A stretch of 64,000 nucleotides of DNA from NCBI RefSeq assembly GCF_023736115.1, contig NZ_JAKQZC010000003.1, forward strand, positions 186,001 to 250,000, read 5' to 3'. The first letter of the stretch is position 1. The number at the start of each line of letters is the position of its first letter. This stretch comes from Salinicola avicenniae. Lineage in GTDB: Bacteria > Pseudomonadota > Gammaproteobacteria > Pseudomonadales > Halomonadaceae. The notes below the pieces were generated by a model. That model searched no databases, was not told the origin of the DNA, and was given only the letters and a program-made list of their open reading frames with translations. A program made the translations under genes and the position numbers. Below are positions 62,947 to 64,000 of the stretch, piece after piece.

Positions 62947-63879
62947 TCAACGCGTCTCTTCGGTCGATTCGCCGTCCGGCGCGTCGCGGTCGTCTCCGCT
63001 GGTCTTGTCGTCCGGGCTGTCATCGTCCGCCGGCGGTGCGTTGGGGTCGGGCGTCTCCTCGTCGAGCCAGGTACCGCAGAAGCGGCAGTACTTGGCGTCC
63101 CGTTCGTGACCCTCGTGTCCGCAGCCTGGGCAGGCTTCTTCGGAATAGCGTTCCTCACGAATCGAACGGATCACCTCGGCGGAAAAGACGCCGGTCGGCA
63201 CGGCGATAATCGAGTAGCCCAGGATCATCATGAAAGCGGAGATGAACTGCCCTAGCGGCGTGACCGGCGCGATATCGCCGTAGCCGACGGTTGTCAGCGT
63301 GACGATCGCCCAGTACATCGCCCGTGGCATGCTGGTGAAGCCGGCCTCCGGTGGCTCGATCAGGTAGATCAGGGCGCCGAAGATGGTAATGATCAACAGC
63401 ACCGTGGTCAGGAACAGAAATATCTTGCGTCGGCTGCGCTGCAGGGCCTGAACCAGCATGCGGCCTTCGCCGACGAACTCCATCAGTCTGAGCACGCGAA
63501 AGACGCGCAGCACGCGCAGTACGCGCAGTACCAGGAGAGACTGGGCGCCCGGCAACAGCAGACTCAGCCAGGTGGGCAGGATGGCCAGCAGGTCGAGCAC
63601 GCCATAGAAACTGCGCAGGTAGCGCCAGGGTCGATCCAGGCAATACAGGCGCACGACGAGTTCGAAGGTGAAGATCAGCGTGAAAGCCCACTCGATCACG
63701 TAGAACCACTCGCCGAAACGGGCGTGTAGGTGGGGCACGCTATCCAGGAAGACGATACCGACGCTGATCAGGATCAGCGTGATCAGCGCGATATCGAACG
63801 CCTTGGCCGGCCGTGTATCGGATTCGAAGATGATCTGGAACAGCCGTTTTCGAAGCGAGGATTCGCCGGATTGCATCAT
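62947..63879 (-). CDS. voltage-gated-type potassium channel with C-terminal zinc ribbon
   Basis: Six-helix ion channel, 310 residues from the ATG at 63879 (AAGGA six bases upstream). S1 to S3 lie at about 27-46, 57-79 and 91-109; S4 carries Arg119, 122, 125, 128 and 131 in the every-third pattern LRVLRVLRVFRVLR; S5 is 152-174; the pore filter is TLTTVGYGD (TVGYGD at 197-202), potassium type; S6 is 211-234. After S6 a cytoplasmic tail has Cys250, 253, 265 and 268 in CPGCGHEGHERDAKYCRFCG, a zinc ribbon, then an acidic Pro/Asp-rich end. Longer start at 63927 is possible but lacks a ribosome site. Confidence 0.92.
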   Translation of the reverse strand: MMQSGESSLRKRLFQIIFESDTRPAKAFDIALITLILISVGIVFLDSVPHLHARFGEWFYVIEWAFTLIFTFELVVRLYCLDRPWRYLRSFYGVLDLLAILPTWLSLLLPGAQSLLVLRVLRVLRVFRVLRLMEFVGEGRMLVQALQRSRRKIFLFLTTVLLIITIFGALIYLIEPPEAGFTSMPRAMYWAIVTLTTVGYGDIAPVTPLGQFISAFMMILGYSIIAVPTGVFSAEVIRSIREERYSEEACPGCGHEGHERDAKYCRFCGTWLDEETPDPNAPPADDDSPDDKTSGDDRDAPDGESTEETR

Positions 63880-64000
63880 TACGGTCCTTGTAACGGTTGC
63901 GCCGCAAGGCGATGTCGCCTCACTCATCTAGATAATGATATCTCAGGCTAAATGTCGGGCGATGCTGGCCGATAACGTTAATAATTCTTCGGGTTTGGGC
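63880..64000. other. AT-richer region upstream of the channel gene
   Basis: The last 121 bases hold no gene. The stretch CTCATCTAGATAATGATATCTCAGG and the AT-rich GTTAATAATT near the end may carry the channel promoter; the neighbour lies outside the window. Confidence 0.4.

Overview
The window is GC-rich chromosomal DNA of a gammaproteobacterium. Gene content and order (aroB-gltBD; pyrG-eno; fdxA/mutS; pncC-recA-recX-alaS-lysC-csrA-tRNAs; ccmABCDEFGHI; smc-zipA-ligA) point to the Halomonadaceae (Halomonas/Salinicola/Kushneria type). This placement is inferred from synteny and protein character, not from a search. Most of it is core chromosome. No prophage, insertion sequence, integrase, CRISPR array or plasmid gene is visible.

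Layout. 1-7.6 kb: 3' end of aroB, a 673-bp gene-free gap, glutamate synthase gltB-gltD and a small conserved-looking ORF. 7.7-13.1 kb: an FAD reductase (minus strand), an NCS2 nucleobase permease, chaC and pyrG. 13.3-18.4 kb: eno, then fdxA (minus), a DUF1203 gene and mutS (minus). 18.6-26.2 kb: an orphan ribbon-helix-helix protein, pncC, LexA-controlled recA with recX, alaS, lysC and csrA. 26.4-26.8 kb: tRNA-Ser(GCT) and two identical tRNA-Arg(ACG). 27.1-35.2 kb, the most accessory-like part: dusC, a tripartite tricarboxylate transporter tctCBA, two half-size ChrA proteins fused by overlap to a cytoplasmic gamma-glutamyltransferase-like gene, and a divergent GntR/FCD regulator. 35.3-36.4 kb: yigZ and a LexA-like S24 protein without a DNA-binding domain. 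36.5-43.6 kb: the complete cytochrome c maturation operon. 43.7-51.4 kb: smc, zipA, ligA and a UPF0270 gene. 51.5-55.4 kb: a 2-hydroxycarboxylate transporter divergent from a CitA/CitB-type two-component system. 55.4-63.9 kb: mnmC, yciI, yciB, a PHP phosphoesterase, yciO, an exported HAD phosphatase, a chemoreceptor and a voltage-sensor ion channel with a zinc ribbon.

How the parts work together. gltBD makes glutamate from glutamine. recA/recX and mutS/ligA serve DNA repair. smc/zipA serve chromosome organisation and division. The Ccm system matures c-type cytochromes. Two separate carboxylate uptake systems (TctCBA and 2HCT) each sit next to a likely regulator, fitting an organism that lives on organic acids.

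The least explained signal is a recurring one. Short tandem repeats, often 13 bp and otherwise 6, 14, 16 or about 19 bp, sit in intergenic DNA, mostly just after stop codons. The clearest is a perfect 13-bp array between ligA and the UPF0270 gene. A degenerate 13-bp array 43 kb away carries a related unit. Several strong palindromes in divergent promoter regions are further candidate operators.
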